DNA from: CALJTV01 sp036821185
Lineage (GTDB): Bacteria; Chloroflexota; Dehalococcoidia; GIF9; UBA5629
DNA length: 64,000 nt
NCBI GenBank assembly: GCA_036821185.1
Contig: DAISKD010000003.1
Coordinates: forward strand, 1-64,000
Reading direction: 5' to 3'
Below the pieces are notes generated by a model, which saw nothing but the letters and a program-made list of their open reading frames with translations, searched no databases and was not told where the DNA came from. Positions 34,127 to 44,014 of this stretch are shown piece after piece (position 1 is the stretch's first letter; each line of letters begins with the position of its first letter). A program made the position numbers and the translations under genes.

Positions 34127-34963
34127 ATGCAGGGACTTCTTTTTGGACCGGCGGGCGTGCCACTGAGCGCTAAGGCGAGGTCTACTGAAGCTGGCATCGA
34201 GCGTGTGGCTGAGCTGGGGCTGGGCTGCATGGAGCTGGAGTTTGTCCAGGGGGTGAAGATGGGGAAGGAGACGGCACTGGTGGTGGGGGAAACGGCGAAG
34301 CGGTTGAGCGTGGCGCTGAGTGCCCACGCTCCCTATTTCATAAATCTGAACGCTGCCGAGCCGGATAAGGTGAAAGCCAGCCAGGAGAGGATACTGCAGA
34401 CGGCGCGCATCGCTAACCTGTGCGGGGCGAGGAGCATAGTGTTTCATGCCGCGTTCTACCTGGACACGCCGCCGGAGTTGGTGTACCAGCAGGTGAAGAG
34501 CCAGTTGCAGTGGATAGTAAGGCAGCTACGGGCAGAGGGCAACAATGTGTGGCTGAGGCCGGAGGTTACTGGAAAGGGGAGCCAGTTCGGGACGTTGGAC
34601 GAGGTGCTGAGGCTGAGTGCCGAGGTGGGGGGTGTGGCGCCATGTATAGACTTCGCCCACTGGCATGCTCGCACCGGGGAGTATAACTCGTACGAGGGCT
34701 TCGCTTCCATCCTGAAGCAGGTAGAAAGCACGCTGGGCAGGGGGGCGCTGGAGGACATGCATATACATGTCTCGGGCATTGCCTATACCAGGAGCGGGGA
34801 GAGCCGGCACCTTAACTTAAAGAACTCGGACTTCAACTATACTGACTTTATCAGGGCGCTGTGCGACTTCGGTGTCAAAGGGATGGTGATCAGCGAGAGC
34901 CCCAATCTGGAAGAGGACGCCCTGCTTTTGCAGGAGACCTACAAGTCAATGTGTCAACAGTAA
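34127..34963 (+). CDS. Endonuclease IV-like TIM-barrel protein
   Basis: 278 residues of the AP endonuclease 2 / xylose isomerase-like fold. Likely metal ligands: His in SAHAPYF (about 67), His in VFHAAFY (about 108), Glu in RPEVTGK (about 143), Asp and His in CIDFAHWHAR (about 177-183), His in HIHVSG and Glu in ISESP (about 259). These match Nfo, which cuts DNA at abasic sites and trims 3' ends. Sequence is divergent from typical Nfo, so a different metal-dependent role remains possible. GGAGGC-type site before ATG 34127, and TATAAT at 34093-34098. Confidence 0.83.
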   Translation: MQGLLFGPAGVPLSAKARSTEAGIERVAELGLGCMELEFVQGVKMGKETALVVGETAKRLSVALSAHAPYFINLNAAEPDKVKASQERILQTARIANLCGARSIVFHAAFYLDTPPELVYQQVKSQLQWIVRQLRAEGNNVWLRPEVTGKGSQFGTLDEVLRLSAEVGGVAPCIDFAHWHARTGEYNSYEGFASILKQVESTLGRGALEDMHIHVSGIAYTRSGESRHLNLKNSDFNYTDFIRALCDFGVKGMVISESPNLEEDALLLQETYKSMCQQ

Positions 34964-35020
34964 GCAGGACGCGGCTATCCGAAGTTTATGTCATCTTTTT
35001 CCTTATTGAACAGAATTTGA

Positions 35021-35026
35021 TATAAT
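35021..35026 (+). promoter_or_regulatory. Extended -10 promoter element of ftsH
   Basis: TGATATAAT places an extended TG before TATAAT (35021-35026); no good -35 box. Predicted leader under 10 bases. Confidence 0.5.
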
Positions 35027-35039
35027 TGGTGCGTAGGGA

Positions 35040-36899
35040 ATGGAAATGAAATCCAAATGGTGGCAAGGTAGCCTATTCTATTTGTTGGTGCTGATAGCGG
35101 TGCTGGCATTGGCTTTCAGCTTCTTGCCTACTTCTCCAAAACCCAGGGAGGTGGACTTTTACACCTTTGTGGAGGAGGCGAAGCTGGGGCAAATCGATAC
35201 TGTCCAGCAAGAGGGCAGCACGCTGATAGGGCTGAAGGATGGCCAGAAGAAGCTCAAGGCGTCCTTTGTCGGTAGCAGCAAGGAGCTTATGGATACCTTG
35301 AAAGAGGAAGGGGTGTCCCTGGGTGAAGGTGGTTTGAAGTTCTCGGTGAAGTCCGGGGGCTTTGACTGGGGCGGTGTGCTGATCAGTTTTATTCCGCTCC
35401 TGCTCTTCGGTGCTTTGCTTTTTTTCCTCTTCCGCTCAGCGCGGGGGGCTAATACGCAGGCATTCAATTTTGCTAAGAGCCGTGCTCGTCTGGCTTCGGG
35501 GAATAAACCTTCGGTGACCTTTGCCGATGTCGCTGGCGTTGACGAAGCCAAGGCTGAGCTTCAGGAGGTAGTGGAATTTCTCAAAGCGCCGCAGAAGTTC
35601 CTGGCTCTTGGCGCCCGCATTCCCAGGGGCATACTGCTGGTGGGACCACCAGGCTGTGGTAAGACGCTGATAGCCAAGGCTGTTGCCGGCGAAGCGGGGG
35701 TGCCTTTCTTTTCCATAAGCGGCAGCGAGTTCGTAGAGATGTTCGTCGGTGTGGGTGCCTCGAGGGTGAGGGACCTCTTTGACCAGGCGAAACGGAATGC
35801 GCCCTGCATCGTGTTCATAGACGAGATCGATGCCGTGGGCAGGCACCGGGGTGCTGGGCTCGGTGGTGGGCATGATGAGCGCGAGCAGACGCTGAACCAA
35901 ATACTGGTGGAGATGGACGGGTTTGATAGCAGCACCAATGTCATCGTGCTGGCGGCGACCAACCGTCCTGATATCCTTGACCCGGCGCTGTTGCGCCCCG
36001 GGCGTTTTGACCGGCATGTGGTGATTGACCAGCCGGACCTCAATGGCAGGAAAGCTATTCTGAAAGTCCATACCAGGGGCAAGCCGCTGGCGAAGGACGT
36101 TGACCTGGACATGATAGCGAAGCAGACGCCTGGTTTCACTGGTGCTGACCTTGCCAATTTAATCAATGAAGCAGCCATTCTGGCGGCACGGCGTGACCTG
36201 AAGGAGGTGGGGCTGAAGGAACTGGAAGACGCTATTGACCGCGTCATCGCCGGTCCCGAGAAGAAGGGGCGGATAATGAGCCCCAGAGAGCGTGAGATAA
36301 TCGCTTACCATGAGACCGGGCATGCGCTGGCAGCGAAGATGCTGCCCAATGCCGACCCGGTACATAAGATATCCATCGTGGCGAGGGGAATGATGGGTGG
36401 CTGGACGCGCTTCTTGCCCACTGAAGACCGTCACCTGTGGACCTACTCGCAGTTCAGGGACAGGCTGGTGGTGACTTTAGCCGGGCGGGCAGCGGAGGAA
36501 ATCATATTTGGAGAGGTCTCTACCGGTGCCCAGAATGATCTGGAGCAGGCGACCAATCTGGCAAGGAAGATGGTCACCGAATTTGGGATGAGCCAGAAGC
36601 TGGGGCCACGTACTTTCGGCAAGCGCGAGGAGCTCATCTTCTTGGGGCGGGAGATACATGAGCAGCGGAACTATAGCGAGAAGGTGGCAGAGCTGATAGA
36701 TGAAGAGGTGCACAGTCTGGTATCAGATGCTTATGAAAGTGCCAAAAGGATTCTGAGCGAGAACAAAGAGAGATTGAAGCTGGTGGCGGAACAGCTCCTC
36801 GCCAAGGAGACGCTGGAGGAGGCCGAGTTCGAAGCCTTGCTCAATAGACCGCTGTCCTCTGAGGCGGAGAAGGAAACGGTACCGGCGCCAGGCTCCTAG
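35040..36899 (+). CDS. ftsH: ATP-dependent zinc metalloprotease FtsH
   Basis: 619-residue membrane AAA+ protease that degrades misfolded membrane and regulatory proteins. Two membrane helices (about 10-30 and 112-131) flank a small outside domain. Walker A GPPGCGKT (202-209), Walker B IVFIDEID (257-264), the second region of homology (ATNRPDILDPALLRPGRFDR) and the zinc site HETGH (424-428) are intact. Start ATG 35040 lies immediately behind the short predicted leader; ATG 35046 is an alternative. Single gene, convergent with the prenyl synthase. Confidence 0.97.
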   Translation: MEMKSKWWQGSLFYLLVLIAVLALAFSFLPTSPKPREVDFYTFVEEAKLGQIDTVQQEGSTLIGLKDGQKKLKASFVGSSKELMDTLKEEGVSLGEGGLKFSVKSGGFDWGGVLISFIPLLLFGALLFFLFRSARGANTQAFNFAKSRARLASGNKPSVTFADVAGVDEAKAELQEVVEFLKAPQKFLALGARIPRGILLVGPPGCGKTLIAKAVAGEAGVPFFSISGSEFVEMFVGVGASRVRDLFDQAKRNAPCIVFIDEIDAVGRHRGAGLGGGHDEREQTLNQILVEMDGFDSSTNVIVLAATNRPDILDPALLRPGRFDRHVVIDQPDLNGRKAILKVHTRGKPLAKDVDLDMIAKQTPGFTGADLANLINEAAILAARRDLKEVGLKELEDAIDRVIAGPEKKGRIMSPREREIIAYHETGHALAAKMLPNADPVHKISIVARGMMGGWTRFLPTEDRHLWTYSQFRDRLVVTLAGRAAEEIIFGEVSTGAQNDLEQATNLARKMVTEFGMSQKLGPRTFGKREELIFLGREIHEQRNYSEKVAELIDEEVHSLVSDAYESAKRILSENKERLKLVAEQLLAKETLEEAEFEALLNRPLSSEAEKETVPAPGS

Positions 36900-36938
36900 T
36901 CCTGTACCTGGCGGTTTATTCCCCTTTGTCTGGAAGGT

Positions 36939-37901
36939 TCATTTACTCCTTTTGATGACGTACTGCGCCAAATTCATCAGTGACTGCCTTGCCGGGATCC
37001 GGGGGAGCTGTTCTATTGCCTGACATGCCCTAGCGGCATAGTCTGTTGCGATTTCAAGGCACTCCTTGATGGCTGTTGAGTTGCGCACCATCTCCAGTGC
37101 TGCGGCGGCAGACTCCACACCTTTCCTGGTTACCATGTCTGTCACCACATGGTCGTCCGGATGGGACTCTATGAAAAGGATGGTGGGCAGGGTGGCGATG
37201 CCCTCGCTGAGGTCGGAACCCACCGGTTTGCCCAGTTCTGCCTCTTCGCCCATGAAGTCGAGCACGTCATCTATGATCTGGAAGGCAATGCCGAAGTTTA
37301 TACCGTATTCTCTAAGTGTGGTGATGGTGCTTTCCGGCGCCTGTGCCAGAATGGCACCCGACTCGGTAGCGGCGGCGAAGAGGCAAGCCGTCTTGGAACG
37401 TATCCAGTCGAAATATATCTCCCGGGCCTTGCCTGGGTCGAAGATGACGCTGGTCTGTTTCAGCTCGCCAGCGGAGATGGTCATCAGCGTCTCGGAGAAC
37501 AGCTCCACCACCCTGAGGTTGCCGGTGGTGGCAGCCAATCTGCCGGCACGGGCGAAGAGATAGTCACCGAGGAGCAGTGCCCTGTTTGCACCCCAGGTGC
37601 GGCTGACGGTAGGCTTACCCCGACGCAGTGCTGATTTGTCCACGATGTCGTCGTGGACGAGGGTAGCGGTATGGAGTAGTTCGATGGCGGTCGCCATGAG
37701 CACCAAGCGTGAAGAATCGTACCGTCCAAATTTGCCAGCGAGCAAAGTAAGCGCCGGACGGATCCTTTTGCCGCCATTTTGCAAAGTATATGTTAGCAGT
37801 TCTGAGAGGGGTGGGGAGGCGGTACTGGCTATCTCCTTTAAGTCCTGCTCGACCCTTTTCAGGTCTGCCTGTATGGGCTTGTAGATGTCCGTCAGGTTCA
37901 T
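36939..37901 (-). CDS. Polyprenyl (E)-diphosphate synthase
   Basis: 320-residue all-helical isoprenoid chain-elongating enzyme. GGKRIRPALTLLA, the first Asp-rich motif HDDIVD (about residues 88-93) and the second IIDDVLDF (about 211-218) are present. Residues ahead of the first motif (AIELLHTATLVHDD) are small or medium, suggesting a long-chain product such as for quinone or carrier lipid; chain length cannot be fixed. ATG 37901 overlaps the metG stop by 4 bases, last gene of the rsmI operon. Confidence 0.92.
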   Translation of the reverse strand: MNLTDIYKPIQADLKRVEQDLKEIASTASPPLSELLTYTLQNGGKRIRPALTLLAGKFGRYDSSRLVLMATAIELLHTATLVHDDIVDKSALRRGKPTVSRTWGANRALLLGDYLFARAGRLAATTGNLRVVELFSETLMTISAGELKQTSVIFDPGKAREIYFDWIRSKTACLFAAATESGAILAQAPESTITTLREYGINFGIAFQIIDDVLDFMGEEAELGKPVGSDLSEGIATLPTILFIESHPDDHVVTDMVTRKGVESAAAALEMVRNSTAIKECLEIATDYAARACQAIEQLPRIPARQSLMNLAQYVIKRSK

Positions 37902-39571
37902 CGTGGCTCCGGTGTGCCCAGGCGTTTGCCCTCTTCCTCCAAGATGGACTCATCGAGCTTACGGAAAAGTGGCTCTGGTGGGGGCAGTTCCTTGCCCGAG
38001 GGGGGCATTTCCAGCCTCCAGCCGGTTGCTTCGATGTCGTTGTTGAAGCCCAGGAATCTGTGTAGCCTGGATGAACTGAAGGGCAGGAAGGGATAGAGGG
38101 CGGTCTTCAGTGCTGACAGCGCTACCAGTGCCGTGTATATAGCAGTGGCAGCTTCGGTTCTGGACTTATTCACCTTTTTCCAAGGCGATTTATCGTCAAG
38201 ATAGCGGTTTACCTCCTGTGCCAGAGACATGGCTGTTTTTATCGCCTCTCTGAAGTGGCAGCCGCCAAGCAATCTGTCCATTTCCTCCAGGGTCATCCGC
38301 GCCTTGGCTACCAGTTCCTGGCTCTGACCGTCCAGCTCGCCGGGGTCGGGAACTATGCCGGCGTAGTTTCGCTGGGTGAAAGTGAGCACTCTGTGTGCCA
38401 GGTTGCCATAGGTGGCTACAAGTTCGTCATTATTGCGGCGGAGGAATTCCCGCCAGGAGAAGTCGGTATCGCCGGTCTCGGGCATGTTAACCGAGAGGAG
38501 ATAGCGGAGGGGGTCGGAGTCATAGCGCTGCAAATAGTCAGGCAGCCACACTGCCCAGTTGCGGCTGGTAGACAGCTTTTTACCCTCAATGGTAAGGAAC
38601 TCGTTGGCGGGCACATCATAGGGCAAGTTGAGGTCACCATAGCCCATGAGCATGGCGGGCCAGATGAGCGTATGGAAGGGGATATTGTCCTTGCCGATGA
38701 AGTAGTAGCCCCTGGCATCGCCTTTCCAGAAAGCTTCCCAGGCGGTGGGGTCTCCCCGTTTCTGCGCCCATTCCTTGCTGGCGGAAAGATAGCCGATCAC
38801 CGCCTCGAACCAGACGTATATTCGCTTGAGCTCAAAGCCGGGCTGGGGCACGCTCACCCCCCAGTCTATGTCCCGGGTAATGGCGCGGTCCTTCAAGCCG
38901 GTCTCAAGCATGCCTAAAGTGAAATTGAGCACATTTTGTCGCCAGTGGGACTGTGCCTTCACCCATGCCTTGAGGCTGTCCTCAAAGGCGCTGAGACGGA
39001 AGAAAAAGTGCTCCGAGATTTCCCAGCGGGGGGTGGAGGCACAGAGGCGGCAGCGCATATCCAGGAGGTCGGCGGGATTCATCGTCCGCCCGCATTCGTC
39101 GCACTGGTCACCGCGGGCTTGGGGGGACTTGCAGTAGGGACAAGTGCCCTCAACATAGCGGTCGGGGAGAAAGCGACGACAGCTCGGGCAGTACGCCTGA
39201 GGCATGGTAGACCTGTAGATATACCCTCTGTCCAGCAGCTTTAGAAAAATGTCGTGGACGACGCGAGTGTGGTTCTCTGTCCCGGTGGTGGTGAACAGGT
39301 CCCAGGATATACCCAACTTTTTCCAGCAGTCAAGGAACTCACTGTGGTACCGAGAAACGATTTCCTGGGGCGTTTTTCCCTCCTGCTCGGCACGGAGGGT
39401 GATAGGTGTGCCATGCTGGTCGCTCCCCGAGACCATGAGGACGCTGTTGCCCTTGAGGCGATGGTAGCGGGCGAAAATATCGGCGGGCAGATAGGCGCCG
39501 GCGATGTGTCCCAGATGCAAGGAACCGTTCGCATAAGGCCAGGCGACGCCGATAAAAATGTGTTCTGCCAA
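37898..39571 (-). CDS. metG: Methionyl-tRNA synthetase
   Basis: 557-residue class I synthetase charging initiator and elongator tRNA-Met. HLGH signature at 19-22 (HLGHIAGAY), KLSTS form of KMSKS at 332-336. The connective-peptide zinc knuckles are complete: CPSC, CPYC, CDEC and CRLC between about 128 and 177, so it is the two-zinc type. The C-terminal tRNA-binding EMAP domain is absent. It sits between a small zinc protein and the prenyl synthase. Confidence 0.97.
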   Translation of the reverse strand: MAEHIFIGVAWPYANGSLHLGHIAGAYLPADIFARYHRLKGNSVLMVSGSDQHGTPITLRAEQEGKTPQEIVSRYHSEFLDCWKKLGISWDLFTTTGTENHTRVVHDIFLKLLDRGYIYRSTMPQAYCPSCRRFLPDRYVEGTCPYCKSPQARGDQCDECGRTMNPADLLDMRCRLCASTPRWEISEHFFFRLSAFEDSLKAWVKAQSHWRQNVLNFTLGMLETGLKDRAITRDIDWGVSVPQPGFELKRIYVWFEAVIGYLSASKEWAQKRGDPTAWEAFWKGDARGYYFIGKDNIPFHTLIWPAMLMGYGDLNLPYDVPANEFLTIEGKKLSTSRNWAVWLPDYLQRYDSDPLRYLLSVNMPETGDTDFSWREFLRRNNDELVATYGNLAHRVLTFTQRNYAGIVPDPGELDGQSQELVAKARMTLEEMDRLLGGCHFREAIKTAMSLAQEVNRYLDDKSPWKKVNKSRTEAATAIYTALVALSALKTALYPFLPFSSSRLHRFLGFNNDIEATGWRLEMPPSGKELPPPEPLFRKLDESILEEEGKRLGTPEPR

Positions 39572-39627
39572 TTATTGCCTCTCAGTCCTGGAATAGGTCA
39601 ATGCACATTGTACCACGGAGCAAGCGA

Positions 39628-39822
39628 TTATTGGAAAAAGGTGAGGGTCTTTTCGCCTTTTTCCTTTATATACTTAGCACAGCCTTTTTTCAGGGCACAG
39701 TGGACGCAGAGGCGTGTCTTTTTCCTGTCCTCCTCGATTAGCAGGTACTGTTCACCGTGCTCCATGGTGCGCTGGCAACCATCGCACTCAAGTTCGCCGA
39801 TAACGATGCAGCCGCGTATCAT
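39628..39822 (-). CDS. 64-residue Cys-rich zinc-binding-like protein
   Basis: Small cytoplasmic protein with CxxC pairs at Cys13/Cys16 and Cys39/Cys42, plus Cys5 and Cys48; the two pairs can form one zinc ribbon. The tail is Lys-rich. ATG 39822 overlaps the rsmI stop by 4 bases, so it is translationally coupled to an rRNA methyltransferase and lies ahead of metG, which suggests a translation-related role. I know no named family. Confidence 0.75.
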   Translation of the reverse strand: MIRGCIVIGELECDGCQRTMEHGEQYLLIEEDRKKTRLCVHCALKKGCAKYIKEKGEKTLTFFQ

Positions 39823-40646
39823 TGTTTAGATCCTCCGGAAATTCTTAGCCAAAGCTGATAGAGCTTTTTTCTGCGTATTCCAGTTGCTCGGGATACCCTG
39901 GATATTGCCTCCCTGGCGCCAATGCCCTGGTGATAGAGCATCTGTAGCTGTTGCTCAACGTTAAGGTCCGGCTCTGGTGGCGTCGGCTCCTCGCCGGCGA
40001 TGACCAACGTGAACTCGCCTCTAGGTTGGACAAAATGGTCAATTGCCTCGCTAATCCTGCCGCGGAACACCTCCTCGTGGACCTTGGTGAGCTCGCGGCA
40101 GACAGCCAGCCGTCTGTCACCGAGGATTTCTTTGAGGTCTTTAAGGCAGGAGGTGAGGCGGTGCGGCGCTTCAAAGGCGACCAGGGTATAAGGCTCGTCT
40201 GCCACAGAGCGGAGAAGGCGCTGTCTTTCTCCTCGTCTTGCCGGCAAAAAGCCAAGGTAAAGGAAGCGGGCGGTCGGCAGTCCCGAGACCACCAGAGCGG
40301 TGGTCAGGGCTGAGGCACCGGGTATGGGCACCACCGCTATGTTGTGCTCGATTGCGGCGGTGATGAGTTCGTACCCAGGGTCGCTCAGGCCGGGCATGCC
40401 TGCCTCCGAGACCAGGGCTATATCTTTTTCCTTAAGGCATTCCAGAAGATAGGACAGCTTCGATTTCTCGTTGTGTTCGTGGTAGCTGGTCAAAGGCGTC
40501 TTGATGTTGTAGGCGCTGAGCAGGCGGCGTGTAGTGCGCGTGTCCTCAGCAGCGATCAGACTTACCTCCTTCAATACGCGCAAGGCGCGCAAAGAGATAT
40601 CTTCCAAGTTACCGATCGGTGTGGCGACGACATACAGAGATGGCAC
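39819..40646 (-). CDS. rsmI: 16S rRNA C1402 2'-O-methyltransferase
   Basis: 275-residue tetrapyrrole-methylase-fold enzyme. VVATPIGNLEDISLRAL, IAAEDTRTTRRLL, SYHEHNE and VSEAGMPGLSDPG are diagnostic of RsmI, which methylates the ribose of C1402 in the decoding centre of 16S rRNA. The C-terminal helix-turn-helix-like tail is present. First gene of a four-gene unit (rsmI, zinc protein, metG, prenyl synthase). Confidence 0.96.
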   Translation of the reverse strand: MPSLYVVATPIGNLEDISLRALRVLKEVSLIAAEDTRTTRRLLSAYNIKTPLTSYHEHNEKSKLSYLLECLKEKDIALVSEAGMPGLSDPGYELITAAIEHNIAVVPIPGASALTTALVVSGLPTARFLYLGFLPARRGERQRLLRSVADEPYTLVAFEAPHRLTSCLKDLKEILGDRRLAVCRELTKVHEEVFRGRISEAIDHFVQPRGEFTLVIAGEEPTPPEPDLNVEQQLQMLYHQGIGAREAISRVSRATGIRRKKLYQLWLRISGGSKQ

Positions 40647-40727
40647 TTTTGAAGTTAATTATAGCCCAGTCCCGCAAAGCGACTCAAATGATAGAGTTAG
40701 GTGACACTGCATTTGGCGATGCCACTA

Positions 40728-42689
40728 TTACTCCCTGGCTAGCTGGTCCTTAACTTTTTCGTAGAAGTCGAGTGACTCCGGATTGGCTAGGGCATCCCTG
40801 TTCAGGACGGGTCTCCCGTGGAGTATGTTGGTCACAGCGCTTTCCACCTTCTTCATGTTGAGTGTGTAGGGGATATCGGGCACCTCGATGATTCTAGCAG
40901 GCACGTGTCTGGGGGATGCCAGCTCGCGGAGGCGCTGTCTGATCTTATTCTCCAGCTCCGGTGTCAGGTGGCTTCCCTCGTTCATTTTGACGAAGAGGAT
41001 GATGCGCTGGTCATCCATCCAGCTCTGTCCTATTGCCAGGCTATCTGCTATCTCCGGCAATGCCTCGACCACATTGTATATTTCTGCGGTGCCTATGCGT
41101 ACACCGGAAGGCTTTAGTACCGAGTCGGAGCGGCCATAAAAGGTGACGCCACCGGTGTTGCTGTGGATGAGGATATAATCGCCGTGTCGCCACACGCCGG
41201 GGAAGACCTCGAAGTAGGCCTCGCGGTACTTCCTACTGTCGGGGTCGTTCCAGAAGTATAGAGGCATGGGTGGGGCTGCAGCTTCACAGACAAGCTCACC
41301 CATGCGGTCAATCACCGGGTTTCCTTTCTCATCATATGCTTTCACCTTCATCCCAAGAGCAGGCCCCTGGAGTTCGCCGGCGTATACCGGCTGGATGGGA
41401 CTGCCGGTGAAGAAACAGCCGTTTATATCTGTGCCACCAGAGCTAGAATTAAAATGGAGGTCCTTCTTTATCTCCCTGTACACATATTCAAACCCTTCGG
41501 CGGAGAGTGCCGAACCTGTCTGCCAGATCTCTTTTAACGAGGATAGGTCATAATCTTTGCCCGGCCTGACCCCTTCGTTCCTGAGGTAGTTGAGGTAGCT
41601 GGCGCTGCAGCCAAACATGGTCACCTTTTCCTCCTGGATGATCTTCCACATGGTACCGGGGTCGGGGTGGTTGGGGTTGCCGTCGTACAGTATCAGCGTG
41701 TTGCCGGTAGCAAGCGAACTCAGCATCCAGTTCCACATCATCCAGCTACAGGTAGTGATAAATAGGTGGACATCCTCCCGTTTAAGGTCGGTATGGATTA
41801 TCAGCTCCTTCAGATGGTTGATGAGGATGCCAGCAGCCCCTTGAACCAGGCACTTGGGCTTGTCCGTGGTGCCTGAGGAGAACATGATGTAGACGGGGTG
41901 GTCTGGCGGTAGCTGTTCGAACTTTAGCTCCGGCGTTTTCCCCTGGGATAGAAACTCTGCCCAGTGTACCGAATCGCGAATGGGGCTGATATCTGGCCTT
42001 TGTTCGCCGTACTGAGCAACGACAACTTTCTCGATGGAAGGTATAGACTTAGCGATCTCAGCGGCGTTGTCGATGGTGCTGAAGCGTTTCCCTTTGTAAT
42101 AATAGCCGTCGACGGTGAACAATACCCTGGGCTGGATCTGCCCCAGACGGTCTATGGCGGCTTGAGGACCGATATCAGTGGCACAGGATGACCAGATGGC
42201 GCCGAGGCTCGTGCTGGCGAGCATAGCCACTGCTGTCTCTATCATGTTGGGCATGTAGGCAGCTACTCTGTCTCCTGGACGTACTCCGATATTGCGTAGC
42301 GAGGTTGCCAAACGTGCCACGGTGTCGTAAAGCTGCGCATAGCTCATCTGTCTTGATACCTGCGTCTCGCCTTTGAATATGAAGGCAGTGCGCTTGTCCT
42401 GATACCTCAGCAGATTTTCCGCAAAGTTGAGCCTTGCCCCGATGAACCACTTGGCCCCGGGCATTTTATGGATATCGTCAACCACGGTCTCATATTTCCG
42501 CGAAGCCTTAATGTCCACGAAGTCCCATACCGAAGCCCAGAACTCCGGTATTTCGCTCACTGACCAGTGGTATAGCTCTTGGTAGGAGCGGAAGTTTTTG
42601 TTATAGCGCCTGTTTACGAACTGGATGTATTTAGTTATATTTGCCTGGCGCTTGCACTCCTCTGAGGGTGTCCAAAGAAGTTTGCCCAT
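40728..42689 (-). CDS. Acetoacetyl-CoA synthetase
   Basis: 653-residue adenylating ligase. The long N-terminal part (WTPSEECKRQANITKYIQFVN to GAKWFIGARLNFAENLL) and the P-loop FSSGTTDKPKCLVQG are characteristic of acetoacetate-CoA ligase rather than acetyl-CoA synthetase; GVRIGTAEIY and the C-terminal swinging domain with a catalytic Lys (TLNMKKVESAV) follow. It converts acetoacetate or related acids to CoA esters, feeding beta-oxidation-type metabolism. Related short-chain acids are possible substrates. Single gene, divergent from the GuaB3-like gene. Confidence 0.9.
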   Translation of the reverse strand: MGKLLWTPSEECKRQANITKYIQFVNRRYNKNFRSYQELYHWSVSEIPEFWASVWDFVDIKASRKYETVVDDIHKMPGAKWFIGARLNFAENLLRYQDKRTAFIFKGETQVSRQMSYAQLYDTVARLATSLRNIGVRPGDRVAAYMPNMIETAVAMLASTSLGAIWSSCATDIGPQAAIDRLGQIQPRVLFTVDGYYYKGKRFSTIDNAAEIAKSIPSIEKVVVAQYGEQRPDISPIRDSVHWAEFLSQGKTPELKFEQLPPDHPVYIMFSSGTTDKPKCLVQGAAGILINHLKELIIHTDLKREDVHLFITTCSWMMWNWMLSSLATGNTLILYDGNPNHPDPGTMWKIIQEEKVTMFGCSASYLNYLRNEGVRPGKDYDLSSLKEIWQTGSALSAEGFEYVYREIKKDLHFNSSSGGTDINGCFFTGSPIQPVYAGELQGPALGMKVKAYDEKGNPVIDRMGELVCEAAAPPMPLYFWNDPDSRKYREAYFEVFPGVWRHGDYILIHSNTGGVTFYGRSDSVLKPSGVRIGTAEIYNVVEALPEIADSLAIGQSWMDDQRIILFVKMNEGSHLTPELENKIRQRLRELASPRHVPARIIEVPDIPYTLNMKKVESAVTNILHGRPVLNRDALANPESLDFYEKVKDQLARE

Positions 42690-42798
42690 TTCTGACCTCC
42701 GGGGTTGTCAGGATAGTTTATTTAAGGCAACCGAGACCGCATTGCATTGTACACATAGAGGAACGGAAAAGCAAACTTGAGCAGCTCGGTGTTCTTTC

Positions 42799-42828
42799 TT
42801 GACTTTGGTGGCTGACCTTTGTTATAGT
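42799..42828 (+). promoter_or_regulatory. Promoter of the GuaB3-like gene
   Basis: TTGACT (42799-42804), 18-bp spacer, TATAGT (42823-42828), 20 or so bases of leader with GGGGAGG. Confidence 0.6.
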
Positions 42829-42854
42829 CTCGACAATAATCCGGGGAGGTATCA

Positions 42855-44006
42855 GTGGCTGGAGTCAGATTTAAAGAGATGGAAAGAGCTTACGGCTTTG
42901 ACGAGGTTGCCATTCTCCCTGGTGATGTGACCATAAATCCTGACCAGACTAACATCGAGTTTACCATCGGTAAGTTTACCTTCTCCATCCCGATACTGGC
43001 GGCAGCCATGGACGCCGTTGTGGACACCAATTTCGCTGTGCTGATGCATAGCTTGGGCGGGTTGGCTGTGCTCAATCTCGATGGGATACAGACACGGTAT
43101 GAGAGGCCTGAAGAGGTGCTGGCGCGCATTGTACAGGCGTCAGATGAAGAGGTGACCCCGTTATTGCAGAGAATATATGCTGAGCCGATAAAGGAGAACC
43201 TTATTGGCGAGCGGATCCAGGCGATAAAGAGGGCCAACGCGGTGTGCGCCGTTTCGGTTATTCCAGCCAATACCAAGCGGCTGGCGCCTCTTGCCAAAGA
43301 GGCTGGGGCTGATATACTGGTGGTGCAGTCCACGGTGACCACCGCCCGGCATATCTCCAAGAGCTACCGCGGGCTCATCTTTTCCGAGCTGTGCGAAATG
43401 GTGAAGATGCCGGTAATAGTGGGCAACTGTGTGACCTATAGTGCGGCGCTGGAACTGATGCGCACCGGGATAGACGGGATATTGGTGGGGGTTGGCCCTG
43501 GGGCTGCCTGCACCACCAGGGAAGTACTGGGCGTAGGCGTGCCGCAGGTGACGGCCACTATGGACTGTGCAGCAGCCAGGGAAACATATTTCAAAGAGAC
43601 TGGTAGGTATGTGGTGGTGATAACCGATGGCGGCATGCGCACCGGGGCTGATGTGTGCAAAGCCTTCGCTTCCGGTGCGGATGCGGTGATGTTAGGCTCG
43701 GTGATGGCGCAGGCGGAGGAGGCACCGGGCAAAGGCTACCATTGGGGCATGTCACATTCACACCCCACGCTGCCCAGGGGGACGCGGATAAGGGCCGGCA
43801 TGCGCGGTCCTTTGAAGCGGCTGCTGTTCGGTCCCACCTCGGTGACCGACGGGACGGAGAACTTTGTCGGGGCCATCCGTACCTGCATGGGCGTGTGCGG
43901 TGCCCTTACCATCAAGGACATGCATAAGGTGAAGATGGTGGTGGCACCGGTGATCAAGACCGAGGGCAAGTATTTCCAGTCGATGCAGGGGTTGTGTAGC
44001 AGGTGA
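42855..44006 (+). CDS. IMP dehydrogenase-related protein, GuaB3 family
   Basis: 383-residue TIM-barrel protein lacking the CBS domains of ordinary IMPDH. DEVAILPGDVT, PILAAAMDAVVDTNFAVLMH, the catalytic-loop GVGPGAACTTREVLG with its Cys, and DGGMRTGADVCKAFA-SGADAVMLG agree with the GuaB3/GuaB1 group. In related proteins activity is IMP oxidation or GMP reduction; which is unclear. GTG 42855 has GGGGAGG. The product would act in guanine nucleotide supply. Confidence 0.85.
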   Translation: MAGVRFKEMERAYGFDEVAILPGDVTINPDQTNIEFTIGKFTFSIPILAAAMDAVVDTNFAVLMHSLGGLAVLNLDGIQTRYERPEEVLARIVQASDEEVTPLLQRIYAEPIKENLIGERIQAIKRANAVCAVSVIPANTKRLAPLAKEAGADILVVQSTVTTARHISKSYRGLIFSELCEMVKMPVIVGNCVTYSAALELMRTGIDGILVGVGPGAACTTREVLGVGVPQVTATMDCAAARETYFKETGRYVVVITDGGMRTGADVCKAFASGADAVMLGSVMAQAEEAPGKGYHWGMSHSHPTLPRGTRIRAGMRGPLKRLLFGPTSVTDGTENFVGAIRTCMGVCGALTIKDMHKVKMVVAPVIKTEGKYFQSMQGLCSR

Positions 44007-44014
44007 TTGGGGGT

